Shown one piece after another: positions 17,785-26,505 of a DNA stretch of 64,000 nt. The DNA is from a bacterium. GTDB taxonomy: Bacteria > Planctomycetota > UBA1135 > UBA2386. Location: contig JANSXC010000002.1 of NCBI GenBank assembly GCA_024743115.1, forward strand, positions 412,207 to 476,206. The letters are read 5' to 3'. The position numbers and the translations under genes were made by a program. Below the pieces are notes generated by a model that worked only from the letters and a program-made list of their open reading frames with translations, ran no database searches and was not told the DNA's origin. Position 1 is the first letter of the stretch, and every line of letters begins with the position of its first letter.

Positions 17785-18513
17785 ATGGCATACTGCGCGG
17801 ACCGACTCCCCCCGTTCCTGCCGCTCACGACCTTGACTCGCAACGCTGACAATGCGCTGATGCTCCGCGTGCAGGCCGGGGATCTGGAGGCGTTCGCCAT
17901 GTTGGTAGAACGATTCCAGAACATGGTTTACGGCTTGGCATTGAGCATCCTGCGGCGGCGCGAGGATGCAGAGGAAGCGGCGCAGGACACGTTCCTGAAG
18001 CTGTACCGGGCCCGGGATTCGTTCGACGAAGCCAAGAGCCTGGAGCCGTGGCTGCTGCGCATCGCCGGCAACGCGAGCCGGGACAAGTTGCGGCGGCGGC
18101 GCGTGGCCGAGGTGCCGCAATTGCGCTCGCCCGACGATTCCTTCCCCGATCTGCCCGATCCGCGGTCGACCGCCGCGCAGATCGAGCGGCAGCAGGAACA
18201 GGATGCGGTGCGTGGCGCGCTCGCCGGCCTGAGCGACAAGGTGCGTCTGCCGCTGGAGCTGAAGTACCTGCGGGGTCTGACCAATGCCCAGATCGCGGCC
18301 GCCCTCGAGGTGTCCGTGAGCAACGTCAAGGTGCAGATCGCGCGCGGCAAGGACGTTCTCGCGAGTCGGTTGGCCGACGTGACTGGTGTTACCCGAGGTG
18401 GGGTCGCGGAGCGCCGCGACGCCCGTCCATCGCAGCAGGCCCGATTCGATGCCAGGAGCCGCCAGGATGGCCTGGGATCTCGCCGGCGCCGCGATCACGG
18501 AGGTGACGCATGA
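17785..18513 (+). CDS. ECF-type RNA polymerase sigma factor
   Basis: A 242-residue sigma-70 family factor with regions 2 and 4 only. Region 2 covers residues about 30-105 (LVERFQNMVYGLALSILRRR, AEEAAQDTFLKLYRARDSFD, EPWLLRIAGNASRDKLRRRR). Region 4 covers residues about 145-195 with the helix-turn-helix LTNAQIAAALEVSVSNVKVQ. The start is the ATG at 17785; a Met at residue 26 (MLRVQAGDLEAF) would also suit the fold. The C-terminal 45 residues are an Arg/Asp-rich extension not seen in minimal ECF factors. The stop overlaps the following zinc-finger membrane protein as ATGA, the usual sigma/anti-sigma arrangement. Confidence 0.93.
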   Translation: MAYCADRLPPFLPLTTLTRNADNALMLRVQAGDLEAFAMLVERFQNMVYGLALSILRRREDAEEAAQDTFLKLYRARDSFDEAKSLEPWLLRIAGNASRDKLRRRRVAEVPQLRSPDDSFPDLPDPRSTAAQIERQQEQDAVRGALAGLSDKVRLPLELKYLRGLTNAQIAAALEVSVSNVKVQIARGKDVLASRLADVTGVTRGGVAERRDARPSQQARFDARSRQDGLGSRRRRDHGGDA

Positions 18514-21128
18514 CGTCGCGCCCGTTGCCGCAACCGCCAAACCCCGACGATCTGCAGCGTCATCCGCCGCAGAGCGCGACGTGTGCGCGCATGCGCGGAT
18601 TGATGCGCGATTTCGTGGATCGTGAACTGCTGCCGGCCGAGGCCGCTGCGCTCGAGGAACACGTCCACGGTTGCCGTGACTGTGGCCTGGCGCTCGGTCG
18701 TTCGGAGCACGAGCGGCTGCTCGTCCGGCGGGTGTTCCCCGCGACCTCGACGACGGCTCCGGCCGGTTTCGCGGCCGGCGTGATGGGGCGGCTGCTCAGC
18801 GAGGGGCTCGTCGACGAAACGGAACTCGAACAGGTCGAGCTGTCGGAGAGCGGGCTGTCGGAGACCGGGCTGTCGGAGACCGGGCTGTCGGAGAGCGGCG
18901 CGGCGAACGCGGATGCTGCGGGCGCGGTCGGGCAGGCGACGCGCGGTCGGCGGCGCGGCGGCGTCCTGGCGGGCGCGCGCTTCCTCGTGTCACTGCCAGG
19001 CGTGCTGATGGTCGCGATCATGGTGCTCGCCGGGCTCGTGCTCGTGCAGGGTTTCCAGAGCGCGGCGAACGAACCGCGGCCGGAGCGGATCGCGCGACTC
19101 GTGATCACGAGTTCGGTCGATACGCACGGGATGTTCGGGCAGAAGCAGGTTCGCCTGCAGTCGGGCGATGGTCTCGGGGACGAGCAGCTGGTCTGGGTCG
19201 GTGCCGGTGGCGCCGCGCAGGCTGATTGGCACGACAAGTCCGAGCGCCGGCAGCCGGCGGCGACCTTCCAGCTCGATGGCAACGCGGCGGTCCGGCTCGA
19301 CAACGGCGAGCCGGTGCTCGTGAACGGCCAGCTGCAGGTCGAGGCCCGGCGGCCGTTCGGCCTCGCGGTCGCGGACGGCAGTCGACTCGAACTGCTCGGC
19401 AAGGGGGAATACGTCTTGTCGGCGCAGAGTGCGGCCGGTTCGCGTTGGGATCCCTCGCGGGGCGCGCCAGTGGATCTGCGCGTGAGCGTCGAGGTCATGC
19501 ACGGCGACGGCGTGCGGATCCAGCGCGAGGACGCGCCGCCGATCTTCGTCGGCGCCGGGTCGGTCGCAACCTACGCCGCGGGTGAGATCTCGGTCCGGAC
19601 GCCCGTGGCGGCGGACGTGCGGTCTCGCGGTGACGCCCCGAACACGGCCGACGCCGGTCCCGGGTCGTTCCAGGGCGTCGTCTGGGAGCGCAGTGGCCCG
19701 GCGGCGGTCGGGGCCGAAGTGTTCGTGTCCTACCGCCACGGTCTGGCGATGCACTCGACGCACGCGACGGTGGCGCAGACCGGGATCTTCGCCTTCGACA
19801 CCGGGCTCGGGGGTTTGTCGCCCAATTGTGACTCTTCGTTCGCGGTTCTGAAGGTCATGCCGCCGAGTCATCGACCCGAACTCGGGCTCGTGCCGCCGCA
19901 GGCATTCCAGGTCGGCCTGAACGGTCGCCACGGTCGATTGCACGACTCCGTGGTGCTGGACGCCAGCCCGCTGCTGGACGGTCATGTGCTCTCGGGCGGA
20001 CGGCCAGTGGCTGGCGCGCGCGTGCTGCCGCTGGTGATCGACGAGGTATTCAGCACCGTGTTGGCGTGGCCCGAGGGCCAGGTCATGACGAGCGAGACCG
20101 GCCAGTACAGCCTGTCGCGACTGCCCGCGGAGCTGCCGCGGCACCAGCGGCTCGCCTTGATCGTGCTGCACCCGTCGCATGAGCCGAAGGTCGTCACGGT
20201 GCCGGTCCGCGGCAGTGAACACCGGTTGCATTTCGATGGTCAGATCGATCTATCGCCAATGCAGTCGGTCACGCTGCACACGCTGCCGCAGGAGCAGGAA
20301 GTGGAGATCTGGCAGGACGTGCCCGGGTTGCCGCCGGGTTCGTGTGCGCGGCTGCACACGGTCCAGACCGATCCGGTCGGCAAGGTGCCGGCCATGCTTC
20401 TCGGTGGTGAGGGCGCGATCTACATGCGGCGTACCGACTCGACGCACGGCAAGCTGCGTCGGCTCGTGCTCGACAGTCCGGTTGGTCGCCCCTCGTACCG
20501 CCCGGCCCCAGGCGCCTCGATCCCGTTCGGCGACGTCTACGAGATGGAGCAGGTCCTGCCAGGTACCGGGCTCGCGTTGGCGAGCAGCTACCGGCACCAG
20601 CGTATCGCCAGCACAGCACCGGCCCAGGCGACCCTGGACCTCTACTTCACGGATGATCTGACGGGCGGGATCGTGCCGGACGCCCAGGTCTTCGCAATCG
20701 AGCCTGGCGCGGCGCGCGGACGTTCCCGCGTGCGCTTCCTCGGCTTCTCGTCGATGGGCGGCGGCCTCGGTTACGACATTCAGGCGGAGGATCTCGGGAT
20801 CTTCGTGATCGCTTCGAATGGCGCGACCGCGATCGTCGAACTCGGTTCGCTGCTCGAGAATCGCGGTTGGGTGCGCCTGCCCGCGACGGGCCGCGTGCTC
20901 GTGGATCGCTCGTTGCGCCCCGCCGTGGGGTCGCCGCAGGGCGCTTCGATGCTGCGCCTCGAAGCGGTCGATGCCGGTCTCGGATTGCAGCCCGTCCACC
21001 ATCGGTTCGCATCGTCGGCATCGGGCTGGGAAGCGCTGGACCTGCCGCCGGGCGAATACCGGGTCACCTTGAACGGGCGGACGTTCCCGATCGAGGTCGT
21101 GGCCGGGAACACGGTCGTCCTGCGGTAG
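18510..21128 (+). CDS. Large anti-sigma-factor-like membrane protein with FecR-like and carboxypeptidase-regulatory-like periplasmic regions
   Basis: Residues about 25-60 form a zinc-binding anti-sigma domain (TCARMRGLMRDFVDRELLPA then the H-x3-C-x2-C motif HVHGCRDC). Residues about 110-130 are a short repeated linker. A single transmembrane helix (LPGVLMVAIMVLAGLVLVQG) is at about 162-182. The outer part starts with a FecR-like beta region (residues about 200-370: VRLDNGEPVLVNGQLQV, SRLELLGKGEYVL), followed by about 500 residues with beta-sandwich stretches such as LLDGHVLSGGRPVAGARVLP, typical of carboxypeptidase regulatory-like domains. At 872 residues it is far larger than ordinary anti-sigma factors (about 200-300). 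It probably senses an envelope signal and releases the sigma factor encoded just upstream. Confidence 0.85.
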   Translation: MTSRPLPQPPNPDDLQRHPPQSATCARMRGLMRDFVDRELLPAEAAALEEHVHGCRDCGLALGRSEHERLLVRRVFPATSTTAPAGFAAGVMGRLLSEGLVDETELEQVELSESGLSETGLSETGLSESGAANADAAGAVGQATRGRRRGGVLAGARFLVSLPGVLMVAIMVLAGLVLVQGFQSAANEPRPERIARLVITSSVDTHGMFGQKQVRLQSGDGLGDEQLVWVGAGGAAQADWHDKSERRQPAATFQLDGNAAVRLDNGEPVLVNGQLQVEARRPFGLAVADGSRLELLGKGEYVLSAQSAAGSRWDPSRGAPVDLRVSVEVMHGDGVRIQREDAPPIFVGAGSVATYAAGEISVRTPVAADVRSRGDAPNTADAGPGSFQGVVWERSGPAAVGAEVFVSYRHGLAMHSTHATVAQTGIFAFDTGLGGLSPNCDSSFAVLKVMPPSHRPELGLVPPQAFQVGLNGRHGRLHDSVVLDASPLLDGHVLSGGRPVAGARVLPLVIDEVFSTVLAWPEGQVMTSETGQYSLSRLPAELPRHQRLALIVLHPSHEPKVVTVPVRGSEHRLHFDGQIDLSPMQSVTLHTLPQEQEVEIWQDVPGLPPGSCARLHTVQTDPVGKVPAMLLGGEGAIYMRRTDSTHGKLRRLVLDSPVGRPSYRPAPGASIPFGDVYEMEQVLPGTGLALASSYRHQRIASTAPAQATLDLYFTDDLTGGIVPDAQVFAIEPGAARGRSRVRFLGFSSMGGGLGYDIQAEDLGIFVIASNGATAIVELGSLLENRGWVRLPATGRVLVDRSLRPAVGSPQGASMLRLEAVDAGLGLQPVHHRFASSASGWEALDLPPGEYRVTLNGRTFPIEVVAGNTVVLR
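18840..18899 (+). repeat. Tandem 15-bp repeat within the anti-sigma-like gene
   Basis: Four near-identical 15-bp units (CTGTCGGAGAxCGGG type) encode a run of LSESG/LSETG pentapeptides between the cytoplasmic zinc finger and the membrane helix. The units differ only at the Ser/Thr codon and the final base. Such repeats can change copy number by slippage, here in whole codons, which would alter linker length without a frameshift. Confidence 0.85.
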
Positions 21129-21230
21129 CTGGCGCGCGCTCGCACGGGCGGGTGACGCTGGTCGGTCGCGGCGCGGACTCGGTTGGGGATACCCGTGGCG
21201 GGCCACCGCCGATTGCGGTTGACTGGTGGC

Positions 21231-22673
21231 ATGGCCTCGTCCACTCGTCGGCAGTTCTGCAGCACCCTGGCAGCCGGGATCGGCGGCGCCGCGCTCGTTC
21301 GCGGGCAGGCGATTCCTCAGACGGCGGCGTCGTACTCGCGCATCGTGGGCGCCAACGAGGCGCTGCGCGTCGGCGTGATCGGGTTCCGCAGCCGGGGCAA
21401 GGGGCACATCAACTCGCTGAGCCGGCTTGCGAACGTGCGGCTGACCGCGCTCTGTGACGTTGATCGGAACGTGCTCGAGGCCGGGGTTGCGAGGCAGCGC
21501 GAGGCCGGCAATGACGTCGAGGGCTTCGTCGACGCGCGCAAGCTGCTCGACAGCGGCCGGTGCGACGCAGTTTCCGTCGCGACGCCGAACCACACCCATG
21601 CGCTGCTCGGCGTCTGGGCCGCGGAGCGCGGCATCCACAGCTACCTGGAGAAGCCGATTGCCCACGACGTGTGGTCGGGGCGGCAGCTCGTCGCCGCGGG
21701 GAAGAAGCACGGTGTGATCATCCAGACCGGTTCGCAATGCCGCAGCATGGCCGCGAACCAGCAGGTGATGGCGTTCCTGCGCGAGGGCAAGCTCGGGCGC
21801 ATCCGCCTTGCACGCGGCCTTTGCTACAAGCGGCGGGCGAGCATCGGCAAGGTCGATGCACCGGTGCCCGCGCCGGCTCACGTCGATTACGACCTCTGGC
21901 TCGGTCCGGCTGCGAACGTGCCTGTGCGTCGGCGGCAGTTCCATTACGACTGGCACTGGCAGTGGGCCTATGGCAACGGTGACCTGGGCAATCAGGGCGT
22001 GCACCAGATGGATCTCTGCCGTTGGGCGATCGGCGCCACGACGATGCCGAAGCAGGTGCTGTCGGTCGGGGGGCGCTTCGGCTACGTCGACGATGGCGAG
22101 ACCCCGAATACGCAGATCGTGTGGTGTGACTACGACCCCGCGCCGGTGGTGTTCGAGGTCCGCGGGCTGCCGCGCAAGCAGGGCGACAAGCAGCTCGACA
22201 AGTTCCTGGGGGCGCGCATTGGCGTCGTGATCCACTGCGAGCACGGCTACGTCGTTCTCACCGGCTACGACCGCGGTCACGCGTGCGATCTCGATGGTCG
22301 TGTGATCCAGAAGTTCAAGGCGGGTGGCAATCACTTCCAGAACTGGGTGGGCGCGATCGCCGCGGGCGACGCGAGCAAGCTCACCGCCGACGCCGAGGTC
22401 GGGCATCTGAGCGCCGCGCTGTGTGATCTCGGGAACGCGAGCTACCGCGCGGGCACGCCGCACGATCGTGAGTCGGCCGCGGCGAGGCTCGGCGCCCTGC
22501 CGGAGGTCAACGAGGCCGTGCTGCGGATGACCGATCATCTGGTCCGGAACGGTGTGGCGACCGGGGCAGGCAAGTGGCTGCGGGTGGGCGAGCTGTTGCG
22601 GCCGGCGCCTGACGGTAGTGATCGTCCGCGGCCGACGCAGCGTGACGGGTTTTCGATCCCGGAGCTGGTCTGA
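21231..22673 (+). CDS. Exported Gfo/Idh/MocA-family oxidoreductase
   Basis: A 480-residue NAD(P)-binding oxidoreductase with a Tat-type signal (STRRQFCSTLAAGIGG; twin Arg at residues 6-7). I start at ATG 21231, which places the twin-arginine motif properly; the upstream extension to 21183 is unlikely. The Rossmann fold begins LRVGVIGFRSRGKGHINSL, and the EKP motif (YLEKPIAHD) contributes the catalytic lysine region. The C-terminal half (FHYDWHWQWAYGNGDLGNQG) is the planctomycete-type substrate domain. It probably oxidises or rearranges sugars or sugar derivatives outside the cytoplasm; substrate unknown. It is one base away from the dehydrogenase-cytochrome gene, so the two likely act together. 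Confidence 0.92.
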   Translation: MASSTRRQFCSTLAAGIGGAALVRGQAIPQTAASYSRIVGANEALRVGVIGFRSRGKGHINSLSRLANVRLTALCDVDRNVLEAGVARQREAGNDVEGFVDARKLLDSGRCDAVSVATPNHTHALLGVWAAERGIHSYLEKPIAHDVWSGRQLVAAGKKHGVIIQTGSQCRSMAANQQVMAFLREGKLGRIRLARGLCYKRRASIGKVDAPVPAPAHVDYDLWLGPAANVPVRRRQFHYDWHWQWAYGNGDLGNQGVHQMDLCRWAIGATTMPKQVLSVGGRFGYVDDGETPNTQIVWCDYDPAPVVFEVRGLPRKQGDKQLDKFLGARIGVVIHCEHGYVVLTGYDRGHACDLDGRVIQKFKAGGNHFQNWVGAIAAGDASKLTADAEVGHLSAALCDLGNASYRAGTPHDRESAAARLGALPEVNEAVLRMTDHLVRNGVATGAGKWLRVGELLRPAPDGSDRPRPTQRDGFSIPELV

Positions 22674-22674
22674 A

Positions 22675-25293
22675 ATGGTCCGATCGCTGGCTGTGATCCC
22701 CGCGGTTCGCTCCGCGTTCGTGGTCTCGTTGCTCGCAGCCGCGCTGTGGGCGCAGAGCGGCGATCGCAAGAACGATCCCCAGACGATGCTGCCCGACAGC
22801 GTCGAGGTGCCGCCCGCGACGCCGCGTTCGCCGGCTGAAGAGCTCGCGACGTTCCGCATCGCGGACGGCTTCGAAGTGCAGCTCGTCGCCAGCGAGCCGC
22901 TGCTGCGGGATCCCGTGGTTGCGACGTTCGATGCCGCGGGGCGGCTCTGGGTCTGCGAATGGCCGAGCTACATGAAGGACATCGTCGCGACCGACGAGAA
23001 CGCGCCGACCGGGTGCGTTGCGATCCTGCATGATCGGGACGGTGACGGTCGCATGGACGACCGCACCGAGTTCCTGTCCGGTCAGATCCTGCCGCGCGCG
23101 GTGCTGCCGATGCGCGGTGGCGCGCTCGTGATCGAACCGCCGAGCCTCTACTGGTGTCCGGATGCCGATGGCGACCTGCGCGCCGACAAGAAGGAGAAGA
23201 TCTGCGATGGTTTCCAGGCCGGGATCGACAACCCGGAGCACTCGGGCAACGGGTTGCTCCCCGGATTCGACCACCTGATCCGACTCGCGGGTGACAAGCG
23301 CGTGTTGCGGCGGCGCACAGGTGGCGGCGGCGGTGGCGACTTCGTCGTCGAACCCGGGAGCGGTGGCGGGCAGTGGGGCCTCGCGCTCGACGACCAGGGG
23401 CGATTCTACTTCAACTACAACTCGGACTGGTTGCGCTGCGACCTCGTGCCAGGCCGCTACGGCCACGCGGTGCGCGCGCTCGGCTCGTTGCCAGGGTTGA
23501 ACCATCAGGTTACGAGAAACCAGTCGACCTGGCCGATTCGCATGACGCCCGGGATCAACCGCGGCTACCAGAAGCACATGTTGCGCGCGGACTACACCCT
23601 CAAACGCAACACGGCCGTCTGCTCGCCGCTCGTCTACCGCGGCACGGCGCTGCCGTGTTACGGCGACGTGTTCGTGTGCGAGCCGGCCGGCAACCTCGTG
23701 CGGCGCTTCGTGCTCGACCCGAAGACGCAGCATGGTCGGCTGCAGGGCGCAAACCCGTACGAGGCCGACAAGCAGGAGTTTCTCGCTTCGACCGACGAGC
23801 GGTTCCGGCCCATCGGACTGTTCGGCGGGCAGGACGGCGGGCTCTACGTGCTCGACATGTATCGCGGGGTGATCCAGCACAAGAACTACGTCACGTCGTT
23901 CCTGCGTCATCAGGTCGAGAAGCGCGGGCTCGAGCAGCCGATCGGTCGCGGGCGGATCTGGCGCGTGCTTCCGAAGGGTCATGTGCGGCACGTCGAGCCG
24001 CCGGTCGCGAACGCTTCGAACAACGAACTCGTGGTCGCACTCGGCAGTTCGTGTGGCACGACGCGTGACCTCGCTCTGCGTGAGCTCGTGCAGCGGCGGG
24101 ATCGCAAGATCGGGCCCGCGTTGCGCAACGCCATGGTCGCCGAGGAACGCGCCCCGAACCGGATCGCGATGATGTCGGCGCTGCTCGGTCTCGAGCTGCT
24201 CGAGCCGTCCGATATCGTGCTCGGGCTGCGTTCGAGCGACGACGCGGTCAAGTGCTTCGCGCTGCAGTGCGCGGCGCCGCACCTGATCGCCGGGAACGGC
24301 TTCTGCTGGCTGATGTGCGAGGCGTTCAGTCGCGGCACCACGGGACGTGTCGGTTGGCACCTCGCGCTCGCGATGGGCGAGGTCCTGCGCGATCGTCTGG
24401 CGAAGTCGCATCACGACCGGGCATTCGCCGTGCTCGTCAACCTGCTCGCGGGCGACGATGGCAATCTGCGGCGCACGATCGCGATGATCGCGAAGGGGCG
24501 GCAGGTCGAACTCGCGCGCGCTCTCGCCGCGGTCGGGCCGCGCAAGGCGGAGTTGATGCGTGGGTTCGCCTATACGCCTGAGGCGACGAACGCGGGTCTG
24601 CGTGAGCTGGCCCGCGTGACGGTCAAGACCCGCGATCGCACGCTTCAGAGCGAACTCTTCGCATTCGCGGCCGAGCACGACGATGCCGCGGAGCGCCTGG
24701 CGCTGCTGCGCGGCGCGCTCGACGCCTTGCCGCGAAAGGCGCGGCAGCGCGCGGGTTGGCTGAAGTTCGCGGCGACGCCGCCGGCGCTGCTCGCTCTGGC
24801 AAAGAGTTCCGATCCGAAGGCGCGTGGATTCGCCGATCAGCTCCTGGCCGCCGTTGGCCTCGAGGTCGCCGGTGAGGGCGGACGTGTCGGCGGCAAACTG
24901 TCGGCTGCCGACCGCGAGTTCCTGCGCCGTGGCGAACGCGTCTTCGCCTCGGTGTGCGCCGCGTGCCATCAACTCGACGGCAATGGCATGCAGGGCCTGG
25001 CGCCGCCCCTGCGCGACTCGGAGTGGGCGACTGGAGAGCCGCGCACGCTGATCCGGATCGCGCTTCACGGGGTCAAGGGCCCGATCGAGGTCGGCGACCA
25101 GAAGTGGAATCGCGAGATGGCCGGCCAGGGCCACCTGCCGAACGGCGAACTCGCGAGCGTGCTCAGCTACGTCCGGCGGGCGTTCGGGCACGAGGAATCG
25201 CTGATCCGCGAGGCCGAGGTCGCTGCCGAGCGCCGGGCGAGCAAGTCACGGCGGGAGCCCTGGACCGTCGCAGAACTGCTCGACGAGCAGTAA
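22675..25293 (+). CDS. PVC-type membrane-bound dehydrogenase domain protein with C-terminal haem-binding cytochrome domain
   Basis: The product is 872 residues from the ATG at 22675, with a signal peptide (VRSAFVVSLLAAALWAQSG). Residues about 60-430 match the Pirellula/Verrucomicrobium dehydrogenase domain, a beta-propeller with GFEVQLVASEPLLRDPV near its start, DRDGDGRMD/CPDADGDLRAD calcium-type loops, and FNYNSDWLRCDLVPGRYGHA. Residues about 430-730 are HEAT-like helical repeats. Residues about 750-845 hold a c-type haem site, Cys761-Ala-Ala-Cys764-His765, and a later MAGQG-region methionine. It probably oxidises a sugar or alcohol in the periplasm and passes electrons to its own haem. Co-transcribed with the preceding oxidoreductase and likely with xylAB. 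Confidence 0.92.
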   Translation: MVRSLAVIPAVRSAFVVSLLAAALWAQSGDRKNDPQTMLPDSVEVPPATPRSPAEELATFRIADGFEVQLVASEPLLRDPVVATFDAAGRLWVCEWPSYMKDIVATDENAPTGCVAILHDRDGDGRMDDRTEFLSGQILPRAVLPMRGGALVIEPPSLYWCPDADGDLRADKKEKICDGFQAGIDNPEHSGNGLLPGFDHLIRLAGDKRVLRRRTGGGGGGDFVVEPGSGGGQWGLALDDQGRFYFNYNSDWLRCDLVPGRYGHAVRALGSLPGLNHQVTRNQSTWPIRMTPGINRGYQKHMLRADYTLKRNTAVCSPLVYRGTALPCYGDVFVCEPAGNLVRRFVLDPKTQHGRLQGANPYEADKQEFLASTDERFRPIGLFGGQDGGLYVLDMYRGVIQHKNYVTSFLRHQVEKRGLEQPIGRGRIWRVLPKGHVRHVEPPVANASNNELVVALGSSCGTTRDLALRELVQRRDRKIGPALRNAMVAEERAPNRIAMMSALLGLELLEPSDIVLGLRSSDDAVKCFALQCAAPHLIAGNGFCWLMCEAFSRGTTGRVGWHLALAMGEVLRDRLAKSHHDRAFAVLVNLLAGDDGNLRRTIAMIAKGRQVELARALAAVGPRKAELMRGFAYTPEATNAGLRELARVTVKTRDRTLQSELFAFAAEHDDAAERLALLRGALDALPRKARQRAGWLKFAATPPALLALAKSSDPKARGFADQLLAAVGLEVAGEGGRVGGKLSAADREFLRRGERVFASVCAACHQLDGNGMQGLAPPLRDSEWATGEPRTLIRIALHGVKGPIEVGDQKWNREMAGQGHLPNGELASVLSYVRRAFGHEESLIREAEVAAERRASKSRREPWTVAELLDEQ

Positions 25294-25305
25294 CGTCGGC
25301 GCGCG

Positions 25306-26499
25306 ATGAGCGCGCACGACTCCAATAGTTTCGATCCCACTCCCGAGGACCGGTTCTCGTTCGGTCTGTGGACCGTCGGCAATCCGGGGCGCGATCCGTT
25401 CGGGCCGTCGGTGCGGCCGACGATGGACCCCAATCACATCGTGCGGCAGCTGGCCGCGATTGGCGCGTGGGGCGTCAACCTCCATGACAACGACCTGATC
25501 CCGTTCGACGCCAGCGCGAGCGAGCGGGATCGCATCGTCAAGGAGTTCAAGGCGACGGTCGCGGACACCGGGATGACCGTGCCGATGTGCACGACCAACC
25601 TGTTCTCACATCCGATCTTCAAGGACGGTGCGTTCACGGCGAACGATCCGAAGGTGCGCGCGTTCGCGCTGCAGAAGACGATGACGGCGATCGATCTCGG
25701 GGCCGAGCTCGGCGCGAAGATCTACGTCTTCTGGGGCGGTCGCGAGGGTTCCGAAGCCGACGCGTGCCGTGATCCGCGCGCGGCCTGGCAGCGCATGCGT
25801 GAGGCGATGGACTTCCTTTGCGGATACGTCAAGGACCGCGACTACGGCATGAAGTTCGCGCTCGAGGCCAAGCCGAACGAGCCGCGCGGGGACATCTACC
25901 TGCCGACGACGGGGCACATGCTGCACTTCATCAGCACGCTCGAGCACGAGGACATGGTCGGCGTCAACCCGGAGGTCGCGCACGAGGTGATGGCGGGCTT
26001 GTCGTTCGCGCACAACGTCGCGCAGGCGCTGGCGTGCGACAAGCTGTTCCACATCGATCTCAACGGCCAGAAGATCGGGCGCTACGACCAGGACCTGCGG
26101 TTCGGCAGTGAGGACCAGAAGGGTGCGTTCCTGCTCGTGCGCCTGCTTGAGGGCACGCTCGGCGGCAAGCCTTACGATGGCCCGCGCCACTTCGATGCGC
26201 ACGCCTATCGCACCGAGGACGAAGCAGGGGTCTGGGAGTTCGCGAAGGGTTGCATGCGCACCTACAAGATCCTCGCCCAACGCGCGGCGGCGTTCGATGC
26301 CGACGCCGAGGTGAAGCAGCTCATCGCGGAGCAGGAGGATCGCGAGCTCGATCCGTTGCTGAGCGGCGGTTACACGGTGCAGAAGGCGGCCGCGCTCAAG
26401 GGACTCGACGTCGACGTCGACGCGGTTGCGAGCCGCGGCCTCGGCTACGAACGGCTCGATCAGCTGTTGGTCGAATACCTGCTCGGCGTCCGGAGCTGA
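25306..26499 (+). CDS. xylA: Xylose isomerase
   Basis: Interconverts D-xylose and D-xylulose with two divalent metal ions. The 397-residue length and N-terminus (DRFSFGLWTVGNPGRDPFG) match the short, actinobacterial-type (class I) enzymes rather than the long Escherichia type. Active-site segments include NLHDNDLIPFDA with the catalytic His and Asp, YVFWGGREG, the metal-binding LEAKPNEPRGDIYLPTTGH, NPEVAHE, and FHIDLNGQKIGRYDQDLRFG with further metal ligands. ATG at 25306, 13 bp after the dehydrogenase stop, with xylB six bases downstream. No XylR-type regulator is visible nearby. Confidence 0.97.
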   Translation: MSAHDSNSFDPTPEDRFSFGLWTVGNPGRDPFGPSVRPTMDPNHIVRQLAAIGAWGVNLHDNDLIPFDASASERDRIVKEFKATVADTGMTVPMCTTNLFSHPIFKDGAFTANDPKVRAFALQKTMTAIDLGAELGAKIYVFWGGREGSEADACRDPRAAWQRMREAMDFLCGYVKDRDYGMKFALEAKPNEPRGDIYLPTTGHMLHFISTLEHEDMVGVNPEVAHEVMAGLSFAHNVAQALACDKLFHIDLNGQKIGRYDQDLRFGSEDQKGAFLLVRLLEGTLGGKPYDGPRHFDAHAYRTEDEAGVWEFAKGCMRTYKILAQRAAAFDADAEVKQLIAEQEDRELDPLLSGGYTVQKAAALKGLDVDVDAVASRGLGYERLDQLLVEYLLGVRS

Positions 26500-26505
26500 C
26501 ACGTC

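Noticed and set aside
22507..25191. An 894-codon open frame on the minus strand opposite the PVC dehydrogenase gene
   Set aside because: It is a mirror of the high-G+C third-position bias of the plus-strand gene. It has no domain motif, no ribosome binding site and Arg/Gln/His-heavy composition.
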